From assembly GCA_004173475.1 (NCBI GenBank), contig SEBU01000001.1:992001-1056000 (forward strand): DNA of 64,000 bases, written 5' to 3'. The notes beneath the pieces were generated by a model. That model was not told where the DNA came from. It saw only the letters and a list, made by a program, of their open reading frames with translations, and made no database searches. This stretch comes from Gammaproteobacteria bacterium (lineage in GTDB: Bacteria; Pseudomonadota; Gammaproteobacteria; Pseudomonadales; Cellvibrionaceae). This document shows, piece after piece, positions 1 to 8,740 of the stretch; the first letter of the stretch is position 1, and every line of letters starts with the position of its first letter. Both the position numbers and the translations under genes were made by a program.

Positions 1-70
1 CGGTGCGACTGTTGGCGATCCAGGTGCCTTCGTCAATGATACGCTGAGCTAAATCTAAATATTGTTTCAT
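1..70 (-). CDS. thyA: Thymidylate synthase, N-terminal fragment (runs off window)
   Basis: Only the first 23 codons are present, reading MKQYLDLAQRIIDEGTWI and continuing out of the window. This matches the conserved ThyA N-terminus (M-K-x-Y-L-x-L-x-x-x-I-x-x-G). ThyA methylates dUMP to dTMP with methylene-tetrahydrofolate. It lies just downstream of lgt on the same strand, the order lgt-thyA that is widespread in gammaproteobacteria. The catalytic Cys lies outside the window, so integrity cannot be judged. Confidence 0.85.
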   Translation of the reverse strand, partial: MKQYLDLAQRIIDEGTWIANSRT

Positions 71-180
71 TGGTTGATCTCTTTAAATATTCTGAAGCCG
101 CAGCTTTCTCGCATGAAGGGAGGTGAGCGAGCTGTGTGCTTATCTCAAACCTTTATAGGAAAAATTGCACGGTCAATCCG

Positions 181-1113
181 CTATTGGGTAGTACTTGTCC
201 CCTCCCCTTTCTGGGCGGAGGATGTTTCCAGATCGCTAGGAAGGGCCGATTTCTCTTTGACTTCGTTAGCCTGCTGCGAGGAGCGCTTAATTTTCTTTCT
301 CTCAACGTAATAACTCGACGCCAGCAAATAGACCCCAAAAATAAACATTGGCGCTGACAGCAATTGCCCACGGGTAAAGATACCCATCACTAAATCTATT
401 CCAATGTCAGGTTCGCGAAAATTTTCAACGATGGAGCGAAAGCTCGCGTAAAGAACTAAAAATAATCCACTAACGGCCCCGCGCGGCCTTGGCTTCGCTG
501 AATACCAGAAAAGCACGACGAACATCACCAGTCCTTCCAAGGTCGCTTGGTAAAGTTGTGATGGATGGCGGGCTACGCCTGCAGGATCTTCCGCTTTAGG
601 GAATATCATCGCCCAAGGAACATCCGAAACACGTCCCCACAATTCCTGACCAATGAAGTTCCCCAAACGACCGAATCCTAAACCAAGCGGTACCAGCGGC
701 GCGACAAAATCCATTAACGCAAAATAAGGGACGCGAATGCGAGTGGAATAGATATACATGGCTATAAGTACACCGACTAAACCACCGTGGAAGGACATTC
801 CGCCCTCCCATATTTTGAATAACCACAGCGGATCACTCATCCAACGTTCGAAGTTATAGAAAATCACGTATCCAATTCGCCCACCTAAAATCACCCCAAA
901 GGCTCCGTAGGTAATCAGATTTTCGATTTCAGCCTTAACGACTGGTGAGTGGGGCTTTCCACTGCGGTAAAGGGCGAGTAACCATGCTGACAGGAAGGCC
1001 AAAATATACATGATGCCGTACCAATGAACTTGCAATGGTCCGATTACTTTTTCAAACGCAGAGAAAGGACCTACCTGAAAGGCGACGGGGTCAAAGTTGG
1101 GGTATTGGAGCAT
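181..1113 (-). CDS. lgt: Prolipoprotein diacylglyceryl transferase
   Basis: Lgt transfers diacylglycerol from phosphatidylglycerol to the lipobox cysteine of prolipoproteins in the inner membrane, the first step of lipoprotein maturation. The 310-residue protein has several hydrophobic segments and the family signature around residues 140-160 (GRLGNFIGQELWGR), plus the HGG segment near residue 105 (MSFHGGLVG). The length is slightly above the usual 260-290 because of a charged C-terminal tail (about residues 275-310, rich in Lys, Ser, Glu) after the last membrane helix. No strong Shine-Dalgarno precedes the ATG. ptsP lies upstream and thyA downstream on the same strand. Confidence 0.95.
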   Translation of the reverse strand: MLQYPNFDPVAFQVGPFSAFEKVIGPLQVHWYGIMYILAFLSAWLLALYRSGKPHSPVVKAEIENLITYGAFGVILGGRIGYVIFYNFERWMSDPLWLFKIWEGGMSFHGGLVGVLIAMYIYSTRIRVPYFALMDFVAPLVPLGLGFGRLGNFIGQELWGRVSDVPWAMIFPKAEDPAGVARHPSQLYQATLEGLVMFVVLFWYSAKPRPRGAVSGLFLVLYASFRSIVENFREPDIGIDLVMGIFTRGQLLSAPMFIFGVYLLASSYYVERKKIKRSSQQANEVKEKSALPSDLETSSAQKGEGTSTTQ

Positions 1114-1207
1114 AGATAAGACCGTAGAGTTTCTAGCGCAGCAACAGCATTAACAGGCAGCTCGGCATAAGGCCGAACTGCATTAGGTGTGGAGAAGTCT
1201 ATCTGGA

Positions 1208-3484
1208 TTAATCTTCAAAATCATCCGAACCTAAGGGACGAATCAGGCGCGTAACATCCGCATCATCAAGCGCTTGCTCTACGCGCTCGCGGATTTGATC
1301 CGCATTGCTCATGGTCATAACTTCCGCCAGCAGCTCTTTCGCCAAGGTCAGGCTGACCCCACGAATAACAGATTTCACTTTGGGCAAGTTGGTTGCACTC
1401 ATTGACAGCATATCGAAACCCATCGCCATCAATAATATGGCGGCGCCCGGGTCGCCAGCCAATTCGCCGCAGATACTCACGCTAATACCTTCGGCGTGCG
1501 CCTCATTCACTATATGTTGCAAGGCGCGTAACACAGCGGGATGAAATGCCTGGTATAAATCGGCAACACGGGCATTATTGCGATCGACTGCCAATAAATA
1601 TTGGGTTAAGTCATTACTACCAACGGATAAAAACTCCGACAATGAAGCCAGCTCACGGGCTTGATAAACCGCAGCAGGAACCTCAATCATTGCGCCCACC
1701 GGCGGCATCTTAACTTGATACCCTTCCTCAACGAGCTCATTGTATACACGGGTAATAAGCGCCTTGGACGCTTCCATTTCCGGGATATTGGTAATCATCG
1801 GCAGCAGAATACGCAGATTGTCCAATCCTTCGCTGGCTTTGATCATGGCGCGCACTTGCGCGAGAAAGATCTCGGGGTGATCCAGCGTTACGCGAATACC
1901 GCGCCATCCCAGAAAAGGGTTGTCTTCCTCGATAGGGAAATACGGCAGCGCTTTATCGCCGCCGATATCAAGGGTACGAATAGTCACCGGCAAAGGTGCG
2001 AAAGCTGCAAGTTGTTCACGATAGATTGCGCGCTGCTCTTCCTCAGAAGGAAAACGATCACGCATTAAAAATGGAACTTCAGTACGGTAAAGACCAACAC
2101 CTTCTGCACCGCGCTCAAGCGAACGTACAACGTCCGCCATCAAACCTGTATTCACCCACAGCGGTAGGCGATAACCATCGTTGGTTTCGCAAGGAAGATC
2201 CTTAAGCGCTTCAAGCCCTTTGAACAAGGCTTGCTCTTCGAGATCAATCGCCGTGTAGTGTTTGAGAATATGTTCGTTGGGATTGCTGTAAACCGCACCG
2301 CGATAACCGTCCACAATAATTGGGCGGCCATCCATTTGCATAAAAGGTAGATCGACCGCACCCATCACCGTGGGGATATCCATGGCTCGGGCAAGAATGG
2401 CCACATGCGAGTTGCTCGAACCTTCTACGGATACCAAACCTACCAACTTCTCTTTCGGGATTTCGCCCAACATGGATGCGGTAAGTTCTTCGCCGATAAG
2501 AATAGTGCGGTCGGGGTAAACACGTTTCTGACGATTGGATTCTTGCAAATAGGCCAGCACACGACGCCCGAGATCCCGCAAATCGGTTGCCCGCTCCCGC
2601 AAGTAAGGGTCGTTCATGCTGTTAAAGGTTTGCTCGTGTTCGAGGATAACCTCGCTCCACGCGAACGATGCATTAGCGCCTTTGCGGATACGTTCGGTCA
2701 CTTCTCCGCCTAAAGACGCATCATCCAACATTGCAAGGTATGCATCAAAAAGTGCACGCTCCTCGCGGTTCAACCGTTCTTTCAGTTGGGCGCCGAGGCT
2801 TTTTATATCTTCACGCACCGCCATAAGACAGCGCTGGAAAAACGCTATTTCGACATCCACATCTTCGCAAGGCTTGTAGGATACCGAGCGTAAATCAGCT
2901 TCCGGGGCTATGACAACGGCCTCACCTATGGCAATACCCGGTGCGCCAGCCACCCCCATGAAACGTGCCTGGGTAGCCGTTTTACTTTTGTCATTATTTA
3001 AACCACCGGTAGCCTCGGCATGCGCGATGACGCCTGCGAGCTGTGCCGACATGGTAACGAGAAATGCTTCGTCACCTTCATCAAACCGGCGTTGCTCAAC
3101 CTGCTGAACAACCAGAACACCAAGCACTTTGCGCTGGTGAATAATGGGTACACCCAGGAAAGAGCTGTAACGCTCTTCACCGGTTTCGGGGAAATATTGG
3201 TAACTGGGGTGAGCTTCAGCTTGTTCAAGATTAATAGGCTCTTCACGGGCGACGACACGCCCAACTAGTCCCTCACCTGCAGACAAACGCACATGGCCTA
3301 CCGCGTTTTGGTTAAGGCCATCGGTCGCCATTAATACATAACCGCTTTCATCGTCGCGCATGTAAACGGAACATACATGGGTACGCATGGCAGTTTTTAC
3401 GCTCGACACTATGATGCCCAAAGCCGACGGCAGATCGCGCGCGGCATTTACTTCCTGGACAATATTGCGAAGCGAATTCAACAT
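1208..3484 (-). CDS. ptsP: PTS-Ntr enzyme I (phosphoenolpyruvate-protein phosphotransferase)
   Basis: PtsP starts the nitrogen phosphotransferase chain, passing phosphate from phosphoenolpyruvate to NPr (PtsO) and then PtsN; it is regulatory rather than a sugar importer. The 758-residue length is normal. An N-terminal GAF domain (about residues 15-160) is followed by the EI N-terminal domain with the phosphohistidine segment NSHVAILARA near residue 360, and a TIM-barrel PEP-binding domain with the signatures GLYRTEVPFL and SVGSNDLTQYLLAVDR. The gene lies between rppH (upstream) and lgt (downstream) on the same strand, the same order as in Pseudomonas. ptsO and ptsN are not in the window. Confidence 0.95.
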   Translation of the reverse strand: MLNSLRNIVQEVNAARDLPSALGIIVSSVKTAMRTHVCSVYMRDDESGYVLMATDGLNQNAVGHVRLSAGEGLVGRVVAREEPINLEQAEAHPSYQYFPETGEERYSSFLGVPIIHQRKVLGVLVVQQVEQRRFDEGDEAFLVTMSAQLAGVIAHAEATGGLNNDKSKTATQARFMGVAGAPGIAIGEAVVIAPEADLRSVSYKPCEDVDVEIAFFQRCLMAVREDIKSLGAQLKERLNREERALFDAYLAMLDDASLGGEVTERIRKGANASFAWSEVILEHEQTFNSMNDPYLRERATDLRDLGRRVLAYLQESNRQKRVYPDRTILIGEELTASMLGEIPKEKLVGLVSVEGSSNSHVAILARAMDIPTVMGAVDLPFMQMDGRPIIVDGYRGAVYSNPNEHILKHYTAIDLEEQALFKGLEALKDLPCETNDGYRLPLWVNTGLMADVVRSLERGAEGVGLYRTEVPFLMRDRFPSEEEQRAIYREQLAAFAPLPVTIRTLDIGGDKALPYFPIEEDNPFLGWRGIRVTLDHPEIFLAQVRAMIKASEGLDNLRILLPMITNIPEMEASKALITRVYNELVEEGYQVKMPPVGAMIEVPAAVYQARELASLSEFLSVGSNDLTQYLLAVDRNNARVADLYQAFHPAVLRALQHIVNEAHAEGISVSICGELAGDPGAAILLMAMGFDMLSMSATNLPKVKSVIRGVSLTLAKELLAEVMTMSNADQIRERVEQALDDADVTRLIRPLGSDDFED

Positions 3485-3546
3485 AGAACTTCAAACCTTT
3501 TCAATTTTTATAATAGGCGCATCAACATAACGCGCCGCTCACAGGC

Positions 3547-4050
3547 TTAATGACCTGCAAGCATCTCCAATTCAAGCTGCGCATGAATTAAAGAAAGCTC
3601 TTTAAGTGCTCTGCGATAAACATCTTTTTTAAAAGACACAACCTTGCCCAGCGGATACCAATAGCTCACCCAGCGCCAGCCGTCGAACTCTGGACGACCA
3701 CCGTTGTTAAGACTTATACGAGCATCCTCACTGCGCAAGCGCAACAAAAACCATTTTTGTTTTTGACCGACACACAAGGGTTGCGAATGATGCCTTACCA
3801 ATCGATCGGGCAAACGATAACGTAACCAACCGCGAGTACAGCCTACAATCTCTACGTCTTCTGGATGCAAGCCTATTTCTTCGTGCAATTCGCGGTAAAG
3901 GGCCTGTTCTGCTGACTCACGCTCGTTAATTCCGCCTTGCGGAAATTGCCACGCATCTTGTCCACCCACCCGACGAGCCCAAAGCACTTGTCCTAGGTCA
4001 TTCGTCAAAATAATACCCACGTTGGGGCGAAAACCATCGCTATCAATCAC
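3547..4050 (-). CDS. rppH: RNA pyrophosphohydrolase (Nudix)
   Basis: RppH removes pyrophosphate from triphosphorylated mRNA 5' ends, which triggers RNase E decay. The Nudix box is intact: [20 protein letters not shown] followed by IG. The N-terminus [15 protein letters not shown] matches the family start. I place the start at the GTG at 4050, because AGGG lies 9 bases upstream and the protein then begins exactly where homologues do (167 residues). An in-frame ATG at 4059 would put that same AGGG directly against the start codon, and the longest frame begins at 4098. The gene lies 62 bases upstream of ptsP and probably shares its transcript. Confidence 0.93.
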   Translation of the reverse strand: MIDSDGFRPNVGIILTNDLGQVLWARRVGGQDAWQFPQGGINERESAEQALYRELHEEIGLHPEDVEIVGCTRGWLRYRLPDRLVRHHSQPLCVGQKQKWFLLRLRSEDARISLNNGGRPEFDGWRWVSYWYPLGKVVSFKKDVYRRALKELSLIHAQLELEMLAGH

Positions 4051-4160
4051 GGGAATCATCCCTACAAAATGTTGTGCTGTGAAACAGCTTTTCCGCACTA
4101 TAACAGGCCTATCTAAAGCCGCAAGCCCTTAAGTCCTGCTCATTTGGCTGTAAATCCTTG

Positions 4161-4189
4161 TTGAGCCGCCAGAACACACTGGTTATGCT
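4161..4189 (+). promoter_or_regulatory. Probable sigma-70 promoter for the HAD phosphatase gene
   Basis: TTGAGC (4161-4166) and TATGCT (4184-4189) are separated by 17 bases, a good -35/-10 pair in the rppH/HAD divergent gap. Transcription would start near 4196, about 49 bases before the GTG start of the downstream gene. Confidence 0.55.
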
Positions 4190-4244
4190 AGCCCCTCAAA
4201 ATCACGTCACCATACACCCCCGAATGTGTCCAAGAAGGTAACCT

Positions 4245-4901
4245 GTGCGCCTCGCAATATTTGATCTCGATAACACCTTAATAGCTGGTGACAGCGACCA
4301 TAGCTGGGGCAAGTTCCTCGTTGCTAAAAAATTGGTTGACGCTGAAGTTTATGCGCGTGAAAACGACCGCTTTTATCAACAATATAAAGCTGCCACGCTG
4401 GACATCCACGAATATCTGAGCTTTTCGCTGGCTCCTCTCACTCGGTACTCATTAGAAGAGCTTGCCGCTTTTCATGATGAATTCATGCGCGATTACATAG
4501 AGCCAGTGATGCAACCAAAAGCCCTCGCGCTATTACAGCAACACCGTATGCAGGGTGACTATTTGCTGATCATTACCGCGACCAATAGCTTCGTCACCCA
4601 TCCCATCGCAAAGCGCTTGAAAGTGGACGACATACTCGCCAGCGATGCCGAGATTATCGACAACTGCTATACCGGCAAAGGTACGGGCACTCCCTGCTTT
4701 CAAAACGGCAAGGTAATCCGCCTTCAGGAGTGGCTTAAGGAAAAAAACATCACACTCGAGGATGCCTACTTTTATAGCGACTCCATCAACGATCTGCCGC
4801 TGCTTGAACAAGTTCCAAATCCAGTTGCGGTAGATCCAGATGATCGATTAGAAAAAGTTGCCCTTGAGCGAGGCTGGAAAATTATGAGCTTGCGAGGCTG
4901 A
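4245..4901 (+). CDS. HAD-IB phosphatase (SerB-like; histidinol-phosphatase candidate)
   Basis: A 218-residue HAD-superfamily phosphatase of subclass IB. Motif I is FDLDNTL (residues 5-11, nucleophile Asp and acid/base Asp), motif II lies in LIITATNS, and motif IV is YSDSINDLPLL. The start is GTG with the ribosome-binding site AAGAAGG six to seven bases upstream. The gene is divergent from rppH, as is Pseudomonas PA0335, which to my knowledge has been reported as a histidinol-phosphate phosphatase. Transfer of that substrate to this protein is inference from synteny and family; a phosphoserine or other small phosphomonoester remains possible. Confidence 0.8.
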   Translation: MRLAIFDLDNTLIAGDSDHSWGKFLVAKKLVDAEVYARENDRFYQQYKAATLDIHEYLSFSLAPLTRYSLEELAAFHDEFMRDYIEPVMQPKALALLQQHRMQGDYLLIITATNSFVTHPIAKRLKVDDILASDAEIIDNCYTGKGTGTPCFQNGKVIRLQEWLKEKNITLEDAYFYSDSINDLPLLEQVPNPVAVDPDDRLEKVALERGWKIMSLRG

Positions 4902-4910
4902 TTAAAGGCC

Positions 4911-5342
4911 ATGGCAGATCAGCTTAATTTCTCGCGATGCTGTATGAATAACAAAAGACATAATGTTGTCGCCGGTGTCCTAATTCGCGACAACCGAGTG
5001 CTTTTGTGCAAGAGGCGCGACGATCTAAGCTGGTATCCAGACGTATGGGACTTAGTCGGCGGACATGTTGAGCCTGAGGAAAATCCGGAAGCAGCTCTTA
5101 CAAGGGAATGCCGCGAAGAGCTTGGAATTGAGGTTACGCAGTTTGGCGCAGAACAGCAATTTACGACGGCAGATATGAACCTAAGTGTATTCGTCATTAA
5201 AAGCTGGGATGGCGACATTATTAACGCCGCACCTAATGAACATCACGCTATTAAATGGTATGCCGCTGCGGGTCTCGATGGCTTAGCGTTATCCGATGAG
5301 CGGCTTTTACCTTTTCTAAAAAGCATTCTTGCCGAAACCTAA
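4911..5342 (+). CDS. Nudix hydrolase of the MutT type
   Basis: A 143-residue protein with a perfect Nudix box, GGHVEPEENPEAALTRECRE followed by ELGI (pattern G-x5-E-x7-R-E-U-x-E-E-x-G-U), so it should hydrolyse a nucleoside diphosphate linked to another moiety. The substrate cannot be read from the sequence; oxidised nucleotide clean-up or NTP pyrophosphohydrolysis are common for this size. The start at 4911 sits 9 bases after the HAD gene stop, which suggests cotranscription. An in-frame ATG at 4944 (MNNKRHNVV) would remove a poorly conserved 11-residue leader and may be the true start. Confidence 0.85.
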   Translation: MADQLNFSRCCMNNKRHNVVAGVLIRDNRVLLCKRRDDLSWYPDVWDLVGGHVEPEENPEAALTRECREELGIEVTQFGAEQQFTTADMNLSVFVIKSWDGDIINAAPNEHHAIKWYAAAGLDGLALSDERLLPFLKSILAET

Positions 5343-5370
5343 AACGAGCCTTCGCCCGTTAATCTTTCAC

Positions 5371-6579
5371 CTACGCCAAATAGACTCGCGCAAACACGGC
5401 TTTCAAATAATCAGTTTCAGGAATGGCTGGATGTACCGGATGATCCGGCCCCTGCCCACCTTGCCCAATAATCTGCACATGACGATCTAAATGGCGACCG
5501 GCGGCACGGACAATTTCTACCAGAGTATCTTTACCCAAATGCATCGAGCAGGAACCGGCAACCAGCAGACCATCGCGCCCCAACAAACGCATTCCCAACT
5601 CGTTGATGTGGCGATAAGCCGCCTCACCGGCTTTTTGGTCTTTGCGCTTTTTAATGAATGCCGGCGGATCAAGCACCACAATATCGAAGCGCTCTTCTTC
5701 GGCAATCAAATGTTTTAACACTTCAATCGCCTTGCCTTCGAAGCAGGTAATTTTATCTTGCACATTGTTGAGCGCCGCATTTTTTTCCACATAGTCCAGC
5801 GCAGCTTCTGATACATCCACGCAATAAACTTCGCTCGCACCAGCTACTGCGGCCTGCACACCCCAACCGCCGATATAGGAAAACACATCCAACACACGCT
5901 TACCTTTTACATACTGCTGCAATTGCGCGCGATTAATGCGATGGTCGTAAAACCAACCTGTTTTTTGGCCTCCGCGAACAGGCGCTAAAAAGCGGGTACC
6001 ATTTTCAATCAACTCAACGTCTTCCGGCACACTGCCGTAAACCACTTCGGTATATTCTGGCAAATTTTCTAGCGCGCGCGCGCTGTGGTCGTTAGCTAAT
6101 AATATGCCCTCAGGTTTTAATACTTGAACAAGCGCGTCAATAATATCGTTCTTAACCAACTCCATGCCTGCGCTGGCAATTTGTACCACCAGATAATCAC
6201 CGAAACGGTCCACAACCAAACCCGGCAGCAAATCGGAATCGCCATAAACCAAACGATAAAAAGGCGCATCGAAAGTTAGTTCACGCAACGCCAGTGATTG
6301 TTTGAAACGATGAACCAATAAGGACTTATTAAGCGGATATTTTTCATCGCGATTAATAATCCTTCCACAAATTAAACTGGTGGGATTCATTAAGGCGATA
6401 CCCAGCGGTTTACCACTATTGGTAGTTACCAATGCCTGCTGGCCCATTTCAAATTGTTTAAGTGGTGAGCGCGTTACATCCACCTCATTGCTAAAAATCC
6501 AAAGGTGACCAAGTTTTAAACGACGGTCAGCTTGAGAATTTAGAACAAGAACGGGCAAGGAGGAATCGGGAGAAGACAT
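5371..6579 (-). CDS. rlmI: 23S rRNA m5C1962 methyltransferase RlmI family
   Basis: A 402-residue class I SAM-dependent methyltransferase with an N-terminal PUA-like RNA-binding domain (about residues 8-85). The Rossmann motif I is VLDVFSYIGGWGVQAA (about residues 230-245), and the motif IV-like VVLDPPAFIKKRKDQ follows near residue 300. The GSCSMH segment carries the cysteine expected of RNA m5C methyltransferases. RlmI methylates C1962 of 23S rRNA; assignment rests on domain order and length. It is convergent with the Nudix gene, separated by 28 bases. Confidence 0.88.
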   Translation of the reverse strand: MSSPDSSLPVLVLNSQADRRLKLGHLWIFSNEVDVTRSPLKQFEMGQQALVTTNSGKPLGIALMNPTSLICGRIINRDEKYPLNKSLLVHRFKQSLALRELTFDAPFYRLVYGDSDLLPGLVVDRFGDYLVVQIASAGMELVKNDIIDALVQVLKPEGILLANDHSARALENLPEYTEVVYGSVPEDVELIENGTRFLAPVRGGQKTGWFYDHRINRAQLQQYVKGKRVLDVFSYIGGWGVQAAVAGASEVYCVDVSEAALDYVEKNAALNNVQDKITCFEGKAIEVLKHLIAEEERFDIVVLDPPAFIKKRKDQKAGEAAYRHINELGMRLLGRDGLLVAGSCSMHLGKDTLVEIVRAAGRHLDRHVQIIGQGGQGPDHPVHPAIPETDYLKAVFARVYLA

Positions 6580-6644
6580 GAGTGTATCCAGGAGAAATGA
6601 CAGAAAGTCGCAAATTATAGCGGGATTCGCGACTGATAATTACA

Positions 6645-7026
6645 TTAAATCTGTTTATCAGAATTACTGATCCAGATTTTTAATTGCTTAAGCTCATCTG
6701 GAGTCAAACTTTTATCTGGCGGCATAGACATAAGTTTGTCGAAAAATAGCTCCAGAAATAACTTTCCTTTTTTCTACCCAGCCGCCCATATCAACGACCA
6801 GCAGCTTTCCGTTTAAAGTTTCTACCGCTGTGCGCGGCATTTTAAAGGGTAGGGTATTACTTTTTTGAGCCAATAAACCAACGCAGAGATTATCGAGGGT
6901 ACCCAGCGCAATTTTCGGATAACCATCGCATTGCTCTGGCAAGGGATTGTAAGGAGCAGCAATTACGGAAACACAAAAAAAATAACTGCAAATCAACAAT
7001 AGCGATTGAAATTTCATCGTTAACAT
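6645..7026 (-). pseudogene. Remnant of a PQQ-dependent dehydrogenase with fused cytochrome c, internally deleted
   Basis: The intact frame (6712-7026, 104 residues) starts with a signal peptide (MKFQSLLLICSYFFCVSVIA) and then resembles the first strand of the PQQ-dependent sugar dehydrogenase beta-propeller (LPFKMPRTAVETLNGKLLVV followed by DMGGW). It stops at 6712. Another frame then continues from about 6730 to the stop at 6645 with MPPDKSLTPDELKQLKIWI, typical of the end of a cytochrome c domain (MPP, then L-T-x-x-E-L-x-x-L-x-x-W-I). The front and tail of a much longer enzyme therefore seem to be joined out of frame, with the middle lost. This is inferred by eye; an intact relative would settle it. 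Confidence 0.55.
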
Positions 7027-7070
7027 CTTGGGAAAATATGAAGGTGATAAATTTATAAAAGAACGGCTGA

Positions 7071-7532
7071 CTACTTTGTTAAGTCAACCGGAATAATTTT
7101 TTTTGTGCCGAACTTTTTTATATCGTCTTCCGTAGAGCCTTCTTTACATTCACCTTTTACCCAAGAATTGAATTGTGAAACACTGGAATCAATTTCCAAA
7201 AAACCCTCACGGCAATAACCCATTTCCTTCACCACGTGGGTCGCGTTTTCCATAAGACGTTTTGGCGTAGAGCCCCCTACCGCAATTCCATTACGGCTTT
7301 CAACACCGGTTTGGAAACCACCGCGTTCAATTCTCACAGCATTGAGTTGTTTGTCATCGGGTACTCGCAAGCGATACACGAACATTTTACTGGTATTAGG
7401 CAATATTTCGATTTCCAGTGTTTCCTGCAACGCCGAGTCCGTGTAATTGCGTCCGGGTGAACTGCAGGCTGCCAGCCCAACTAACATCAGTCCGACGAGT
7501 AGAAATGCGACTGAATTGTTTACCGACGACAT
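7071..7532 (-). CDS. Small exported lipoprotein of unknown function
   Basis: A 153-residue protein with a lipoprotein signal: hydrophobic stretch FLLVGLMLVGLAAC and lipobox L-A-A-C near residue 23. The mature part is polar and has one further pair of cysteines (YCREGF and GECKEG), which could form a disulfide in the periplasm. I recognise no known family. It is divergent from the FlgT-like gene and 44 bases upstream of the dehydrogenase remnant on the same strand. Confidence 0.7.
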   Translation of the reverse strand: MSSVNNSVAFLLVGLMLVGLAACSSPGRNYTDSALQETLEIEILPNTSKMFVYRLRVPDDKQLNAVRIERGGFQTGVESRNGIAVGGSTPKRLMENATHVVKEMGYCREGFLEIDSSVSQFNSWVKGECKEGSTEDDIKKFGTKKIIPVDLTK

Positions 7533-7657
7533 ATTTTCTCCTTTATAAACTATTCAAGATTAAGGTTAAGAAAATTGGCAGTATGCCGATAACCTCTCTA
7601 AGAGCGTTTTATACGACAGCCAATTTGGCCATGAATTCATTAGGGCGGGAGTTTGTC

Positions 7658-8740
7658 ATGCCTATTCGTTCCCTGCTACAGGGTTTGCTATTTATTCTTA
7701 TTGGAACAATAAGCGGCGGCTATTCGTGGGCGATGAGCGATTATTCTCCAGCGACATCCGAAGCAGAAGTCAAAGATTCATCAACCCCTAATGCGGAAAT
7801 ATCCTCAGCCGAAACCGGTGTTCCTATTACCGAATCAAAAGCGGAAGTGCGGAAACTTGGCAATAGCCAATGTAATGCGAATGCCAATAACCCGTTTCAA
7901 AAAACGCTTCTGGTTACCGCTTTCCCGCGCAACAATCCCGTCATGTCCAGCGCTGGTGGATTGAGCGATGTCGAACACCAATTACCGCAACTTATCAGCC
8001 AACAACTTGTTGATAAACATACTGCTATAACGCCGGTACAATTCACTGAAAGTTTGCCCAGTTCAGCGATCAGTAGCGATCATTTGCTCGCTCAACAAGT
8101 TCAACAAATTGCCCGAAAACAACATACCCAACTCGTGTTGAGTGGCGAAGTTATTGATATGTCTATGGCGCACCCTGAAGCTACCTACGCTCCCGGTCTT
8201 TACACGCGTTTTGTGAATGGTCTGTTTGATTCCGTGGGCTTGAAAAATCGCTTCGATAAGCGCGATCGCCTTTTCAGTTTTCAGGTAAGTTTGCGCGATG
8301 GTTTTACCGGTCAGACATTATTTACTAAACGATACGACACTTACGGAGTCTGGGCTCCCCGGCAGGCTACCGGTTTCGGTACGCCCTTGTTTTGGAAAAG
8401 CGATTACGGGGAACAAATTAAAGGACTAGTAAAATTCGCATCCAAAGAAATTGGGCAGGTTATTCAATGCCAGCCTTATATAGCGCAGATCGATTCGCGA
8501 GCCGGGCAAACCCAAATTCTTTTGCAAGGTGGAGCAAACAATGGCTTGCGCACAGGCGACACACTCGCGCTTTATCAAATGATCGTGCAGGGTTCAGAAA
8601 CAACTTATGATCAACATCAAGTACGATTGGTTAATCGCAATGCGGCTATAGAGCTGCGCGAAGTTTTTCCATCACACAGTATTGGTGTAATAAACGGAAC
8701 GACTTTTTTAACAGGTCAGTTTCTAGCAGTCGCACCCTGA
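7658..8740 (+). CDS. flgT: FlgT-like flagellar assembly protein
   Basis: A 360-residue exported protein. The start at 7658 is chosen because GGGAG lies about seven bases upstream and a signal peptide follows at once (MPIRSLLQGLLFILIGTIS, then A-M cleavage region); the open frame extends further upstream but without these signals. After a Ser/Glu-rich linker comes an alpha/beta domain (about residues 85-270) and a C-terminal beta domain (about 275-360, QTQILLQGGANNGLRTGDTL). This order matches FlgT, a periplasmic flagellar basal-body ring protein in Vibrio and Pseudomonas-type flagella. No other flagellar gene is nearby, so the role is a family inference. Its end overlaps the convergent acyltransferase gene by 25 bases. 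Confidence 0.6.
   Translation: MPIRSLLQGLLFILIGTISGGYSWAMSDYSPATSEAEVKDSSTPNAEISSAETGVPITESKAEVRKLGNSQCNANANNPFQKTLLVTAFPRNNPVMSSAGGLSDVEHQLPQLISQQLVDKHTAITPVQFTESLPSSAISSDHLLAQQVQQIARKQHTQLVLSGEVIDMSMAHPEATYAPGLYTRFVNGLFDSVGLKNRFDKRDRLFSFQVSLRDGFTGQTLFTKRYDTYGVWAPRQATGFGTPLFWKSDYGEQIKGLVKFASKEIGQVIQCQPYIAQIDSRAGQTQILLQGGANNGLRTGDTLALYQMIVQGSETTYDQHQVRLVNRNAAIELREVFPSHSIGVINGTTFLTGQFLAVAP

Noticed and set aside
1661-2068. A 135-codon + strand open frame inside ptsP
   Set aside because: Lies wholly antisense to the conserved PEP-binding domain of ptsP and has no ribosome-binding site or family resemblance.
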